DNA of 64,000 bases from Eubacterium sp. MSJ-21 (GTDB lineage: Bacteria; Bacillota; Clostridia; Lachnospirales; Lachnospiraceae). Location: the NCBI RefSeq assembly GCF_018918185.1, contig NZ_JAHLPZ010000002.1, forward strand, positions 310,001 to 374,000, in the 5' to 3' direction. Positions 45,784-55,046 of the stretch are shown in pieces. Made by a program: the position numbers and the translations under genes. The notes under the pieces are model-generated. The model had not been told where the DNA came from. It ran no database searches and saw nothing but the letters and a program-made list of their open reading frames with translations. How positions within the stretch are numbered: the stretch's first letter is position 1; the number at the start of each line of letters is the position of its first letter.

Positions 45784-46272
45784 TTAATTGTATTTTGCAA
45801 TCACTTCTTCGTTTGCCTTCATGGCACTTTCTTCCATCTGCTTTCTCTCTGCAAGGAGCTTCTCCTGCACTTCCTTATGCTGTACACCGATGATCTGCAA
45901 TGCGAGATATGCGGCATTCTTTGCACCATTGATTGCTACGGTTGCAACCGGAATTCCGGATGGCATCTGCACGATAGAGTAAAGTGCGTCCTGTCCATCG
46001 AGTACGGAACCGGAGATTGGAACACCGATAACCGGAAGTACGGTCTGGCTTGCAACAACGCCCGGAAGTGCGGCTGCCATACCTGCGGCTGTAATAAACA
46101 CTTCTGTGCCGTTTCCGTTTGCTTCCTCAATAAATGTGGAAAGTCCTGCATGTGCACGATGTGCTGACAGGCACCGCACATCAACCTGTACGCCATAATC
46201 CTTCAGAATCTTAATTGCCGGTTCTACTTTCGGAAGATCACTTGTGGATCCCATAATCACTGCTACTCTCAT
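45784..46272 (-). CDS. purE: N5-carboxyaminoimidazole ribonucleotide mutase
   Basis: Moves the carboxyl group in de novo purine synthesis. The 162-residue protein begins MRVAVIMGSTSDLP and has SAHRAH, AAGMAAALPGVVAS and PVIGVPISGS. I start at 46272, preceded by AAGGAGG. No purK or other pur genes are adjacent and the upstream gap is too short to hold a purine riboswitch that I can see. Confidence 0.97.
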   Translation of the reverse strand: MRVAVIMGSTSDLPKVEPAIKILKDYGVQVDVRCLSAHRAHAGLSTFIEEANGNGTEVFITAAGMAAALPGVVASQTVLPVIGVPISGSVLDGQDALYSIVQMPSGIPVATVAINGAKNAAYLALQIIGVQHKEVQEKLLAERKQMEESAMKANEEVIAKYN

Positions 46273-46365
46273 TTGTTCTGCCTCCTTGATGTTAAATATA
46301 TTGTATTGTATCACTATCTCCTAATAAAGGAAACAGTATTTGTTGCTGTTATGTTATTGTCGTTC

Positions 46366-47754
46366 CTACGCCACTATATCTTTCACAAGTTTCTCTGGTT
46401 TTATTTGTTTCTGTTCAACCGTATATGCCCCAAGCAACCGTTTCTTTGCCTCTTCAAATACACCCATATCATCGATATACATATAGGCAAGCACGTCGTC
46501 TTTTCGCACCACATCGCCCAGATGCTTTCGGATATCGAGCCCGACACCTAAGTTGATCGTGCTGTCCTTCGTCGCACGTCCGCCGCCTAAGATGAGGTTT
46601 ACCATGCCAACCTCGCTTGTGTTGCAGGCTGCCAGATATCCATCCTCTTCGCAGACGATTGGAACACAGTTTGCCGCGAGCCGGAATTTGTTCACATCGT
46701 CGATGTAACTGCCATCGCCACCCTGTGCTTCCACGAACTCTTTGAACTTATCAAGCGCCGCACCGCTCTCGATTGCTTTTTCACACTGTGCCTTCGCAGC
46801 TTCAAAATCATCCGATTTACCTGCCGCCATATACATGTATGCCGCCAGTGTGAGCGACACGGTAAGCAGGCGATGAATGCCATGCCTGTCGTAGCCCTCG
46901 CGGGTAGAAGTGTTATTATCTTCAACCAATGATAAATCGGGTTTCAGATATGCCTTTACATCCTTCATTGCCAACACCTGCACCGCCTCGATCACTTCGA
47001 GCGCATTGCCGACCTTGCAGCCGAGCGGTTCATTCATATCGGTAATCACACCATAACATGTTCTGCCCGCGGATTTGCCGATGTCAACCATGATCTGTGC
47101 CAGTGCCTTCGCATCTGCCTCGTTCTTCATAAATGCACCGCTGCCACATTTCACATCCAGTACGATCGCATCCGCCCCTGCCGCAAGCTTCTTGCTCATA
47201 ATCGAAGATGCAATGAGCGGCAGACTGTCGACCGTCGCCGTCACATCACGCAGCGCATAGATTTTCTTATCTGCCGGTGCCAGATCACCTGTCTGTCCGA
47301 CGAGCGCCAGCTTCATGGAATTCACATGCTCGATAAATTCTTCCTCTGGGATACTCACACAGAAGCCCGGAATCGCCTCCAGCTTATCTATCGTACCACC
47401 CGTGTGTCCGAGCCCTCTGCCGCTCATCTTCGCAACCGGTACGCCCAGACTTGCGAGGATCGGTGCCACGATAAATGTCGTCTTATCCCCGACACCTCCG
47501 GTACTATGCTTATCCACCTTCACACCGTGGATGGCTGCAAGACTTAACTGATCGCCGCTTTGTGCCATCGCATGTGTCAGTGCGCAGGTCTCGTCGTGTG
47601 TCATGCCCTTATAATAGACACACATCAACCACGCACTCATCTGATAATCCGGGATTTCTCCCTTCGTAAACCCTTCCACGATAAAACGGATTTCATCTGT
47701 GGTATGCTCTGCACCGCTCCGCTTCTTCATGATCATATCGTACATTCGATACAT
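46366..47754 (-). CDS. pdp: Pyrimidine-nucleoside phosphorylase
   Basis: Phosphorolyses uridine, thymidine and deoxyuridine to base and (deoxy)ribose 1-phosphate; the sugar phosphate is then isomerised by DeoB. The 462-residue protein has the phosphate-binding KHSTGGVGDKTT, the SGRGLGHTGGTIDKLEAIPG signature and KKLAAGADAIVLDVK. It is longer than the usual 435 residues at the C-terminus. GGGGTG precedes the ATG; 21 bp after deoB. Confidence 0.94.
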   Translation of the reverse strand: MYRMYDMIMKKRSGAEHTTDEIRFIVEGFTKGEIPDYQMSAWLMCVYYKGMTHDETCALTHAMAQSGDQLSLAAIHGVKVDKHSTGGVGDKTTFIVAPILASLGVPVAKMSGRGLGHTGGTIDKLEAIPGFCVSIPEEEFIEHVNSMKLALVGQTGDLAPADKKIYALRDVTATVDSLPLIASSIMSKKLAAGADAIVLDVKCGSGAFMKNEADAKALAQIMVDIGKSAGRTCYGVITDMNEPLGCKVGNALEVIEAVQVLAMKDVKAYLKPDLSLVEDNNTSTREGYDRHGIHRLLTVSLTLAAYMYMAAGKSDDFEAAKAQCEKAIESGAALDKFKEFVEAQGGDGSYIDDVNKFRLAANCVPIVCEEDGYLAACNTSEVGMVNLILGGGRATKDSTINLGVGLDIRKHLGDVVRKDDVLAYMYIDDMGVFEEAKKRLLGAYTVEQKQIKPEKLVKDIVA

Positions 47755-47775
47755 CCAACGTCACCCCTATCGTAA

Positions 47776-48966
47776 CTACATGATTTCTTTTAAGAAACTG
47801 TTCCCAATTGCCTTCGCATCATCCACACAGCTTCCAAGCAGGTACTCCTCCACGGTCTTGCCAATATCCGCAAAGGTCGGCCTTGTGCCAAGATCTGTTC
47901 CCTGCTTCAATCCCTTTCCATACATCAGAATCGGAATATATTCCCGTGTGTGGTCGGTTCCCTTAAATGTCGGATCACAGCCATGATCGCCATCCACGAT
48001 CAGAATATCCTCGTCCGTCATCTGTGCATACAGCTTCGGCAGCCATGCATCGAATTCTTCGAGCGCATTCTTATAGCCAAGCGTATCCCGGCGGTGTCCG
48101 TATTTCATATCGAAATCAACCAGATTCGTGAAGATCAACCCTTCCGGTTCTGTCTGCATATAGTCAAGCGTCTTCTGCATACCATCGGTGTTCCCGGTTG
48201 TATGCACCGAAGTGCAGATACCGCTGCCGTGGAAGATATCACTGATCTTACCCACTCCGCATACCCGCACACCCGCGTCTGCCAGATGCACCAGCACATT
48301 GTGTTCCGATGGTTCTAACGCATAGTCACGCCGGTTGCTCGTTCGCTCGAACCCGTCGCCTTTTCGTACAAATGGTCTTGCGATCACACGTCCGACGCCA
48401 TGCTCACCAACCAGAATCTTTCTTGCAATCTCACACATCTCATACAATCTTGGAAGTCCGACCTTCTCCTCGGACGCTGCGATCTGGAATACCGAATCTG
48501 CCGACGTATAGACGATCGGATATCCGGTCTTCATGTGCTCTTCTCCATATTCCGCAATAATCGGGATACCGGAAGCGACTTTGTTTCCATAGATAGCTCC
48601 ACAACCGGTCTGCTCGATAAATGCATCGATAATCTCCTGTGGGAATCCTTTTGGATATGTCGGGAATGCGTGCTTCGTGTGAATCCCGATCATCTCCCAG
48701 TGTCCGGTTGTCGTATCCTTGCCATTCGATAACTCCTGTGCCTTTCCATACACGCCGGTTACATCCTGCTTTGTTGACACATCGTAAAACGATGTCTTCT
48801 CAATCGCCCGAAGTCCAAGCTTCGTCAGATTGTCAAATTTTGCATCCGGATATGTCTCTAAAATATGTCCGAATGTATCGGAACCTACATCGCCGAACTT
48901 ATCTGCGTCCGGTTCCGCTCCGATTCCTGCACTGTCAAGTACGATCCATATTACACGTTTTGCCAT
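47776..48966 (-). CDS. deoB: Phosphopentomutase
   Basis: Interconverts (deoxy)ribose 1- and 5-phosphate for nucleoside salvage. The 396-residue alkaline-phosphatase-superfamily protein has the metal sites LDSAGIGAEPDADKFGD near the start and DGDHGCDPTFKGTDHTRE near the end, and TGHWEMIG with the phosphorylated Thr region. GAAAGGA precedes the ATG. It forms an operon with pdp downstream and the formate/nitrite channel lies 25 bp upstream. Confidence 0.97.
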   Translation of the reverse strand: MAKRVIWIVLDSAGIGAEPDADKFGDVGSDTFGHILETYPDAKFDNLTKLGLRAIEKTSFYDVSTKQDVTGVYGKAQELSNGKDTTTGHWEMIGIHTKHAFPTYPKGFPQEIIDAFIEQTGCGAIYGNKVASGIPIIAEYGEEHMKTGYPIVYTSADSVFQIAASEEKVGLPRLYEMCEIARKILVGEHGVGRVIARPFVRKGDGFERTSNRRDYALEPSEHNVLVHLADAGVRVCGVGKISDIFHGSGICTSVHTTGNTDGMQKTLDYMQTEPEGLIFTNLVDFDMKYGHRRDTLGYKNALEEFDAWLPKLYAQMTDEDILIVDGDHGCDPTFKGTDHTREYIPILMYGKGLKQGTDLGTRPTFADIGKTVEEYLLGSCVDDAKAIGNSFLKEIM

Positions 48967-48991
48967 ATTTCACGTCCTTTCTGCAGAAGAT

Positions 48992-49831
48992 TTACGCTTC
49001 TGCCTTGTTCTTATTTCTATAGATCAGGTACAGTGGTAACGCTACGAATACGACACCACCGACGATATTTCCAAGTGTAACCGGAAGGAGGTTGTTCAGG
49101 AAGAACTTACCAACCGTCATCGAATCAAGCTGATCCGGTGTCATACCTGCCATAATTGCCGCATCATAGTATGCCTCGCCGTGCTTTGCAAGAAGTCCTG
49201 CAGGAATATAGTACATATTTGCCACACAGTGCTCATAACCTGCAATCACAAACGCCCAGATTGGGAAGAAACATGCAAAGATCTTTCCAATCGCATCCTG
49301 ACATACGCCTGCCAGAAGCACGGCCAGACATACAAGGATGTTACACATGATTCCGGATGTAAATGCTTTCATGAAGCTTAAATTCATCTTATTATAAGCG
49401 GTCTTGATCGTCGCTGCTGCAAGTGCGCCGTTTCCATAGTCAAGCTGTCCACAGCAGTTCACCAGCACAACCACGATACACGCGCCGATCAGATTCGTGA
49501 TAAATACAACTACCAATACCCGTATCATATCGAGAAGCTTGATCCGCTTGTCAAATACAGCAAATGACATCAGGCAGTCACCTGTGAAAAGCTCTGCGCC
49601 GATCAGCACAACAAACATCAATCCCACCGGGAAGATTGCACCTGCTAACGACTTCGCAAGTCCTGTATTGCTGATTCCGTAAACTGCCGCGCTGCTGCTT
49701 GATGCACCAATCGCAATGAAAGCACCTGCCAGCATACCGAGCAATACCAGCTTTCCGAACGAAAGCTTTGTTTTTCCTTCGTATACCCCCATGTTATCTG
49801 TAATCAGATCACCGATCTTTTTTGTACCCAT
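48992..49831 (-). CDS. Formate/nitrite transporter family channel
   Basis: A 279-residue FNT-family membrane protein with six helices and the characteristic slits: LVLIGAELFTGDCLMS in the first half and CNILVCLAVLLAG plus FVIAGYEHCVANMYYIPAGL in the second, where the central His lies. It forms pentamers that move formate, nitrite or other small anions. Formate is the likely substrate in a fermenter. AAGGAAGG precedes the ATG. Confidence 0.92.
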   Translation of the reverse strand: MGTKKIGDLITDNMGVYEGKTKLSFGKLVLLGMLAGAFIAIGASSSSAAVYGISNTGLAKSLAGAIFPVGLMFVVLIGAELFTGDCLMSFAVFDKRIKLLDMIRVLVVVFITNLIGACIVVVLVNCCGQLDYGNGALAAATIKTAYNKMNLSFMKAFTSGIMCNILVCLAVLLAGVCQDAIGKIFACFFPIWAFVIAGYEHCVANMYYIPAGLLAKHGEAYYDAAIMAGMTPDQLDSMTVGKFFLNNLLPVTLGNIVGGVVFVALPLYLIYRNKNKAEA

Positions 49832-49928
49832 TTTTTCTTCCTTCCTGTATCTTTATTTTTGTAATGTTTCTATAACTTCCATCAGGAATCCATGACTGCT
49901 TCCTGACAAAATTCCTGTCATAACGCGC

Positions 49929-52025
49929 TTACTGCAATGCTTCATTCAACGCTTCCGTACCCGGAAGCACGAATCTTCCGTCTTCAATGATTGCCGTCTT
50001 CGTGCCATCCGATTTTACTGCATAGATTCCGCCGATCTCCTCATATGGGATCGTAATATCGGTATGGCAATTGAAATACGCACCCGCCCGTGCCTCTTTG
50101 TCCCCGGAATTCCGGAGTGCAGAGCACTCATTTTCTTTGGCAACAATCTCTCTGCCGTCCGGGTTATACAGGCGGCTATCCTCGCTGTAGCTGTAACAGG
50201 TATCGCCGACTGCAAAATGCGGCCCCATCTTCTCTACGATCAGAATCGGGAGCTTGTATAAGATATCGTATTTTCTTGCCATCGCATATGCCGTCGTGTT
50301 CGTACCGATCGCAAATTCTCCGATCGGAAGTGTCTCATGATGGAACAGCAGATTCTCCTTGATAAACCGCTTGTTCTCTGTCTCGTCCTCGAAGTTCTTA
50401 CAGGTGTAATCCGCGACCTTTCCGTCCTTGAAGGTAAGTTTCAGATCTGTGTATTTTAATTCATTCAGATATACCTGACTTACATGCAGCGTTCCCTCCG
50501 TGCCATTGAGTACCGGAGAAGTAAATACTTCGCCGAGCGGGATATTCACATCTGCCAGACAGTTCTCGAAGTTTGTCTGTGTCTTGCGGTCGATCTTGTG
50601 CAGCATCACCTTCATGTCCGTCTGGTTGCCACCCTTGCCAAGTACCTGTACATATTCTGCATCATCGAGACAGTCAATCATCGTCTGCTGGATGGATTTG
50701 TATTTCTCATTATCAAGCGTATTGACTTCCACAACAGCATCGAAGATCTCCTCGAAATCCACACCGATCTCCGGGATTGGATATGCGATGATCGTGAAGC
50801 TGTACTGATCGTGCGGAATGTAGCGGTTTGTGATCTCCGCTGCCTTCGACCCATATTCCACAGACATCTTCTGCTGCTTGTCGGATAATTTCCAGACTGT
50901 CGGCTTCGTCTGTGGAGCAAACGGCTCTTCGCCGAACACTTCAATGACCGCAGGTCCTGCATAGACACGGGCAGCTTCTTTCTCCTGCTCATAGGTCTGC
51001 TCCATGACTTCGAGCTTACGCTCCATGTACGCACGGTCGAAGAAGACTGCATCATCCCCTGCATGGTCATACTCATACTGCTTGTTCGCCGGTGTCGCAG
51101 CGTATCCGGTACGGATTGTTCCCTTCCGGTTCATACGGCTGACCGGATACCGGAACAAAATCGCAGACAATCCTTCCTGCTCGAACATGCGGATTGCCGC
51201 TTTCACCATGCGCTCCTGTCCGATCGCATAGCGGATATTGACAGTTTTTTTCGGGCTGATATCGATTCGCATCGTCTCAAAGCCCTTGATAAAGCCCTGC
51301 ACGTACGTGCGTGCGAGACTTTCGATTTTCTCCTCCGGAAGCTTCGCTAAATACTGTGCCATCCGGAGCTCATTTTCACCGATATATTCACCATACGCAT
51401 ACAGATAATCCGGTGTTGTAAGATCACTCTGCATGATGATGTCATATGCAAATGGGTTCACACATGTAACCGTCTCCCGGATTCTTCTTGATACAAGCAC
51501 ATCCGCATAGTCATACATATAGTAATAGATAGCTTCTTTGATCTCCTTCTCGTCCGGAAGCTTCTCATCCACGGATGCGATAAAGATTCCATACACCTCT
51601 AAGAAAAGCTCCATCAGGGAAACGATCGCCTGCATCTCATCCTCATACGCGTACGCAATCATAGCACGGATCTCCGCGTATAACATGCATAAATATTTGC
51701 CATATTCACCAAGTTTTTCCGCCGCATAATCCGGATTTGCAAAGCTTTCCTCATAATGCTCCGGTAAGATATCCGCATATAAATTGTGATTGATCTCCTG
51801 TAATTTTGAAAGCGGAAGGTCGATCTTACCCGGCTGTGACACGATCTCGTACACGTCATACACATACAGAATGAATTCCGCCACACTATCAAAATACGTT
51901 TTAAGCTTCTGCGCGCCTGCATCCATCTGCGCAAGTGTGTCCCAAATTGGCTGATCCTCTTCCTTTATTTCACTGATTCGTTCTATCGCAAGCTGCATAC
52001 GCTCCTGCAAATCTGCGTCGTTCAT
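49929..52025 (-). CDS. M29-like metallo-aminopeptidase with a long N-terminal extension
   Basis: A 698-residue protein. From about residue 245 on it matches M29 (AmpS/aminopeptidase T) enzymes. The expected metal ligands are visible: Glu499 in LGEVFTSPVLNG, Glu570 in IGEFAIGTNT, His603 in EKMGPHFAVGD with Tyr611 nearby, and His654/Asp656 in NCHTDITIP. M29 enzymes are normally about 400 residues. The extra 245-residue N-terminal part is helical and acidic and I do not recognise it. TAGGAGG precedes the ATG. Confidence 0.85.
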   Translation of the reverse strand: MNDADLQERMQLAIERISEIKEEDQPIWDTLAQMDAGAQKLKTYFDSVAEFILYVYDVYEIVSQPGKIDLPLSKLQEINHNLYADILPEHYEESFANPDYAAEKLGEYGKYLCMLYAEIRAMIAYAYEDEMQAIVSLMELFLEVYGIFIASVDEKLPDEKEIKEAIYYYMYDYADVLVSRRIRETVTCVNPFAYDIIMQSDLTTPDYLYAYGEYIGENELRMAQYLAKLPEEKIESLARTYVQGFIKGFETMRIDISPKKTVNIRYAIGQERMVKAAIRMFEQEGLSAILFRYPVSRMNRKGTIRTGYAATPANKQYEYDHAGDDAVFFDRAYMERKLEVMEQTYEQEKEAARVYAGPAVIEVFGEEPFAPQTKPTVWKLSDKQQKMSVEYGSKAAEITNRYIPHDQYSFTIIAYPIPEIGVDFEEIFDAVVEVNTLDNEKYKSIQQTMIDCLDDAEYVQVLGKGGNQTDMKVMLHKIDRKTQTNFENCLADVNIPLGEVFTSPVLNGTEGTLHVSQVYLNELKYTDLKLTFKDGKVADYTCKNFEDETENKRFIKENLLFHHETLPIGEFAIGTNTTAYAMARKYDILYKLPILIVEKMGPHFAVGDTCYSYSEDSRLYNPDGREIVAKENECSALRNSGDKEARAGAYFNCHTDITIPYEEIGGIYAVKSDGTKTAIIEDGRFVLPGTEALNEALQ

Positions 52026-52052
52026 AGTTTCCTCCTACCTCGTCCGAAGACT

Positions 52053-52382
52053 TTAAAATCTGCCTAATAAAATGATTATGACCGGAACCACAAAGGATAC
52101 GATGTTCAGCCAGATGGAGATTCGCTTGCCACGCACGCCGCCCTTCTGGGACTGCAGACCCATGCGTGCAAAGATCTCTCCGACGATAGACAGCAGCATG
52201 GCGATGATGTAAAGCATGCCGAACACCTCCGGCACATGCCCCGCCGTCGCAATGGACACAATCACACTGACAACCTCGATCGTAAGTGCGATTCCACCCA
52301 TGCAGTCTGCGATGATCGTATCGCCCGCAAACGATGAATCTGTAAAATAATATCTTCGTTTCTTGAACAAACCCATAATCAT
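52053..52382 (-). CDS. Small three-helix membrane protein
   Basis: A 109-residue protein with three hydrophobic segments (about residues 27-47, 52-70 and 91-107) and a charged start GLFKKRRYYF. Its ATG directly abuts the stop of pyrD and has no ribosome site of its own, so it is probably translated by coupling at the end of the pyr operon. Unknown function; similar small proteins are common in Lachnospiraceae. Confidence 0.7.
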   Translation of the reverse strand: MIMGLFKKRRYYFTDSSFAGDTIIADCMGGIALTIEVVSVIVSIATAGHVPEVFGMLYIIAMLLSIVGEIFARMGLQSQKGGVRGKRISIWLNIVSFVVPVIIILLGRF

Positions 52383-53285
52383 TTATTTTACACAGCCAAT
52401 CAGGGTGTTGATATCCTCTACCCCGTTTGCCTGCATATATTCCTCAATTCCTTTTATAATCTCAACCGTTGCATATGGATTGTGGAAATTCGCTGTTCCG
52501 ACCGCAACTGCAGTCGCACCGGCCATGATCATCTCCAGTGCATCCTCGGTATTCATCACGCCGCCCATACCGATGATCGGCAGCTTCACGGCATTTGCCA
52601 CCTGATATACCATACGCACCGCGATCGGATGGATCGCCGGGCCGGATACACCAGCCGTCTTGTTTGCAACTGCAAATGTCCGGCGTTTCACATCGATCTT
52701 CATACCGGTCAATGTATTGATCAGAGAAAGTGCATCACTTCCGGCTGCCTCGGCTGCCTTCGCCATCTCCGTAATATCTGTGACATTCGGAGAAAGCTTC
52801 ATGATGATTGGCTGCTTCGCCTTCGCCTTGATTGCCTTCGTGATATCATACAGGGCTTTTGGATCCTGTCCAAATGCAATACCACCCTCTTTCACGTTCG
52901 GGCACGATACGTTGATTTCCAGAAGGTCAACCGGCTCATCGCCAAGCCGCTCCACAACGTCCAGATAATCTTCGGTGCTTTTTCCACACACATTGACGAT
53001 AATCTTCGTATCCTTCTCCTTTAAGAATGGGATATCCCTCTTCACAAATGTATCAATTCCCGGATTCTGCAACCCAATCGCATTCATCATGCCACCATAA
53101 GTCTCTGCCACACGCGGGGTCGGGTTTCCCGGCCACGGAATATTCGCTACGCCCTTTGTCGTTACCGCTCCAAGGAGATTTAGGTCTACGAACTCGTCGT
53201 ATTCCATACCGGAGCCAAATGTACCGGATGCAACGGTGATCGGATTCTTAAGCTCCACACCTGCAATACTTACCTTTGTATTCAT
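52383..53285 (-). CDS. pyrD: Dihydroorotate dehydrogenase, NAD-dependent type 1B catalytic subunit
   Basis: Oxidises dihydroorotate to orotate and passes electrons to PyrK. The 300-residue flavoprotein shows PITVASGTFGSGMEYDEF, the active-site cysteine in EINVSCPNVKEGG and GMGGVMNTEDALEMIMAGA. I use the ATG at 53285, whose A is shared with the pyrK stop (TGATG); GGAGG lies upstream in pyrK. Coupling to pyrK marks the 1B type. Confidence 0.96.
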   Translation of the reverse strand: MNTKVSIAGVELKNPITVASGTFGSGMEYDEFVDLNLLGAVTTKGVANIPWPGNPTPRVAETYGGMMNAIGLQNPGIDTFVKRDIPFLKEKDTKIIVNVCGKSTEDYLDVVERLGDEPVDLLEINVSCPNVKEGGIAFGQDPKALYDITKAIKAKAKQPIIMKLSPNVTDITEMAKAAEAAGSDALSLINTLTGMKIDVKRRTFAVANKTAGVSGPAIHPIAVRMVYQVANAVKLPIIGMGGVMNTEDALEMIMAGATAVAVGTANFHNPYATVEIIKGIEEYMQANGVEDINTLIGCVK

Positions 53286-54049
53286 CAAAGCTCCACCTCC
53301 TCAGCATAAAATACAGGGCCATCCTTGCATACACGCTTATTTTTCACCTGTGAATGGTCGTCAATCTCCTTCGACTTGCATACGCAGGCAAGGCAGGCAC
53401 CCACACCACATGCCATACGCTCTTCTAAGGATAACTGTGCTTCGATACCATGTTCTAGTGCATAGCTCCGAATCGCACGAAGCATCGGTGTTGGTCCGCA
53501 GGCATAGATTTCTGTACCCTCGATGCCGTACTCGCGAATTGCATCCATAACCGTTCCTTTGACACCGATTGCGCCGTTGTCGCTGGATTTGTAAACTGTT
53601 CCATATGGTTCAAATTCCTCGGATAAGAATTCCTCATCACGGAATCCAAGCACGATGGACTTCTCGCATGTAAGCTCTTTCGCAAGCTGCAGCATCGGTG
53701 GAATGCCGATTCCGCCGCCGATCAGGATTGCCTTCTTATCTTTCTTCGTAAATCCGTTTCCGAGTGGTCCGAGTATCGTGATCGTATGATCGGAGGTAAG
53801 CATCGAGAATTCCTTTGTGCCCTTTCCCGCAATACGATATACGATCCGGAGTGTACCTGCTACACGATCAATCTCACACAGACTGATCGGACGTGGAAGC
53901 AGCTTGCTTCCATCTGCGGAATACAAGTCAATAAACTGTCCCGGTACTGCCTGGCTGGCAATCTCCGGTGCCTGTATCACCATTGAATATATGTCTGTGG
54001 CGATCTCGTCCTGACGGACGATCTTCGCCTCCATCTTTATCTTTCCCAT
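53285..54049 (-). CDS. pyrK: Dihydroorotate dehydrogenase electron-transfer subunit
   Basis: PyrK carries FAD and a [2Fe-2S] cluster and hands electrons from PyrD to NAD. The 254-residue protein has the FAD motif LLPRPISLCEID, the NAD motif ILIGGGIGIPPMLQLAKEL and the cluster cysteines in ACGVGACLACVCK and VCKDGPVF. GAGGAG precedes the ATG. It lies between pyrF and pyrD. Confidence 0.96.
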   Translation of the reverse strand: MGKIKMEAKIVRQDEIATDIYSMVIQAPEIASQAVPGQFIDLYSADGSKLLPRPISLCEIDRVAGTLRIVYRIAGKGTKEFSMLTSDHTITILGPLGNGFTKKDKKAILIGGGIGIPPMLQLAKELTCEKSIVLGFRDEEFLSEEFEPYGTVYKSSDNGAIGVKGTVMDAIREYGIEGTEIYACGPTPMLRAIRSYALEHGIEAQLSLEERMACGVGACLACVCKSKEIDDHSQVKNKRVCKDGPVFYAEEVEL

Positions 54050-54070
54050 TTTCGACTCCTCTTAATTCTC

Positions 54071-54997
54071 TTAACGGTTTGCACGTGCTCCATTGATGTC
54101 GGCGATCATATCTTTCACTGCCTGGCGGCTCGCATCCGCATATCCGGTCTCACCGAAGGATGCGTATTTGTCCTGCTTGTAAGCGGCAATGATGCCACGG
54201 GAAGAGTTGACGATTGCGCCAAGTCCATCCGGATTGAAGTAATGTACGAGATCTGCTGCCTTACCACCCTGCGCACCGTAGCCCGGTACGAGGATGTATG
54301 TCTTCGGCATCAGCTTCCGGAGTACCTTCCCCATCTCCGGGTATGTCGCACCAACCACACATCCGACGTTGCTGTATGTATCGCCCATGCAGGCTTCACC
54401 CCACTCAACGACCTTCTCAGCGACAAGCTCGTACAACGGACGGCCATTAATAAGCTGATCCTGGAACTCACCAGAGGATGGGTTTGAGGTCTTCACAAGT
54501 ACGAAAATACCCTTGTTATACTGCTTGCATACATCCACAAATGGCTTCACACCATCGGTTCCAAGATATGGGTTGACAGTCACGAAATCCTCATCAAATC
54601 CGGCATATTCCTTGCTTCCAACCTGAACTTTTCCCAGGTGTCCGACTGCATATGCAGTGGATGTGGAGCCGATGTCACCACGCTTGATGTCACCAATGAT
54701 TACAAGTCCCTTCTCCTTTGCATACGCACATGTCTTGTGGAATGCGATAAGTCCCTCGATTCCAAACTGCTCATACATTGCGATCTGCGGTTTTACTGCC
54801 GGAATCAGATCGTAAGTTGCATCGATAATGCCTTTATTGTACTCCCAGATTGCCTCGGCTGCACCTTTTAAGGTCTCTCCATACTCAGAAAATGCTTTCT
54901 TCTGGATATACTCTGGTACATAGGAAAGCATCGGGTCTAATCCAACTACGATTGGTGCGTCCTTCTTCTCAATCTGTGCTACTAATTCGTTAATCAT
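54071..54997 (-). CDS. pyrF: Orotidine 5'-phosphate decarboxylase (long type)
   Basis: Last step to UMP. The 308-residue protein is the longer subfamily of the enzyme: VGLDPMLSYVPEYIQ at the start, the catalytic Lys-Asp set in IIGDIKRGDIGSTSTAYA, and the phosphate-binding VPGYGAQGG near the end. GGAGG precedes the ATG; 21 bp to pyrK and 49 bp from pyrC. Confidence 0.96.
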   Translation of the reverse strand: MINELVAQIEKKDAPIVVGLDPMLSYVPEYIQKKAFSEYGETLKGAAEAIWEYNKGIIDATYDLIPAVKPQIAMYEQFGIEGLIAFHKTCAYAKEKGLVIIGDIKRGDIGSTSTAYAVGHLGKVQVGSKEYAGFDEDFVTVNPYLGTDGVKPFVDVCKQYNKGIFVLVKTSNPSSGEFQDQLINGRPLYELVAEKVVEWGEACMGDTYSNVGCVVGATYPEMGKVLRKLMPKTYILVPGYGAQGGKAADLVHYFNPDGLGAIVNSSRGIIAAYKQDKYASFGETGYADASRQAVKDMIADINGARANR

Positions 54998-55046
54998 TTA
55001 TTTGTCCTCCTAATAATTTGTGCCCTCACATTCGTTCAGCGGTCTC

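Noticed and set aside
46273-46365. Purine riboswitch before purE
   Set aside because: The upstream gap is too short and no conserved core is visible.
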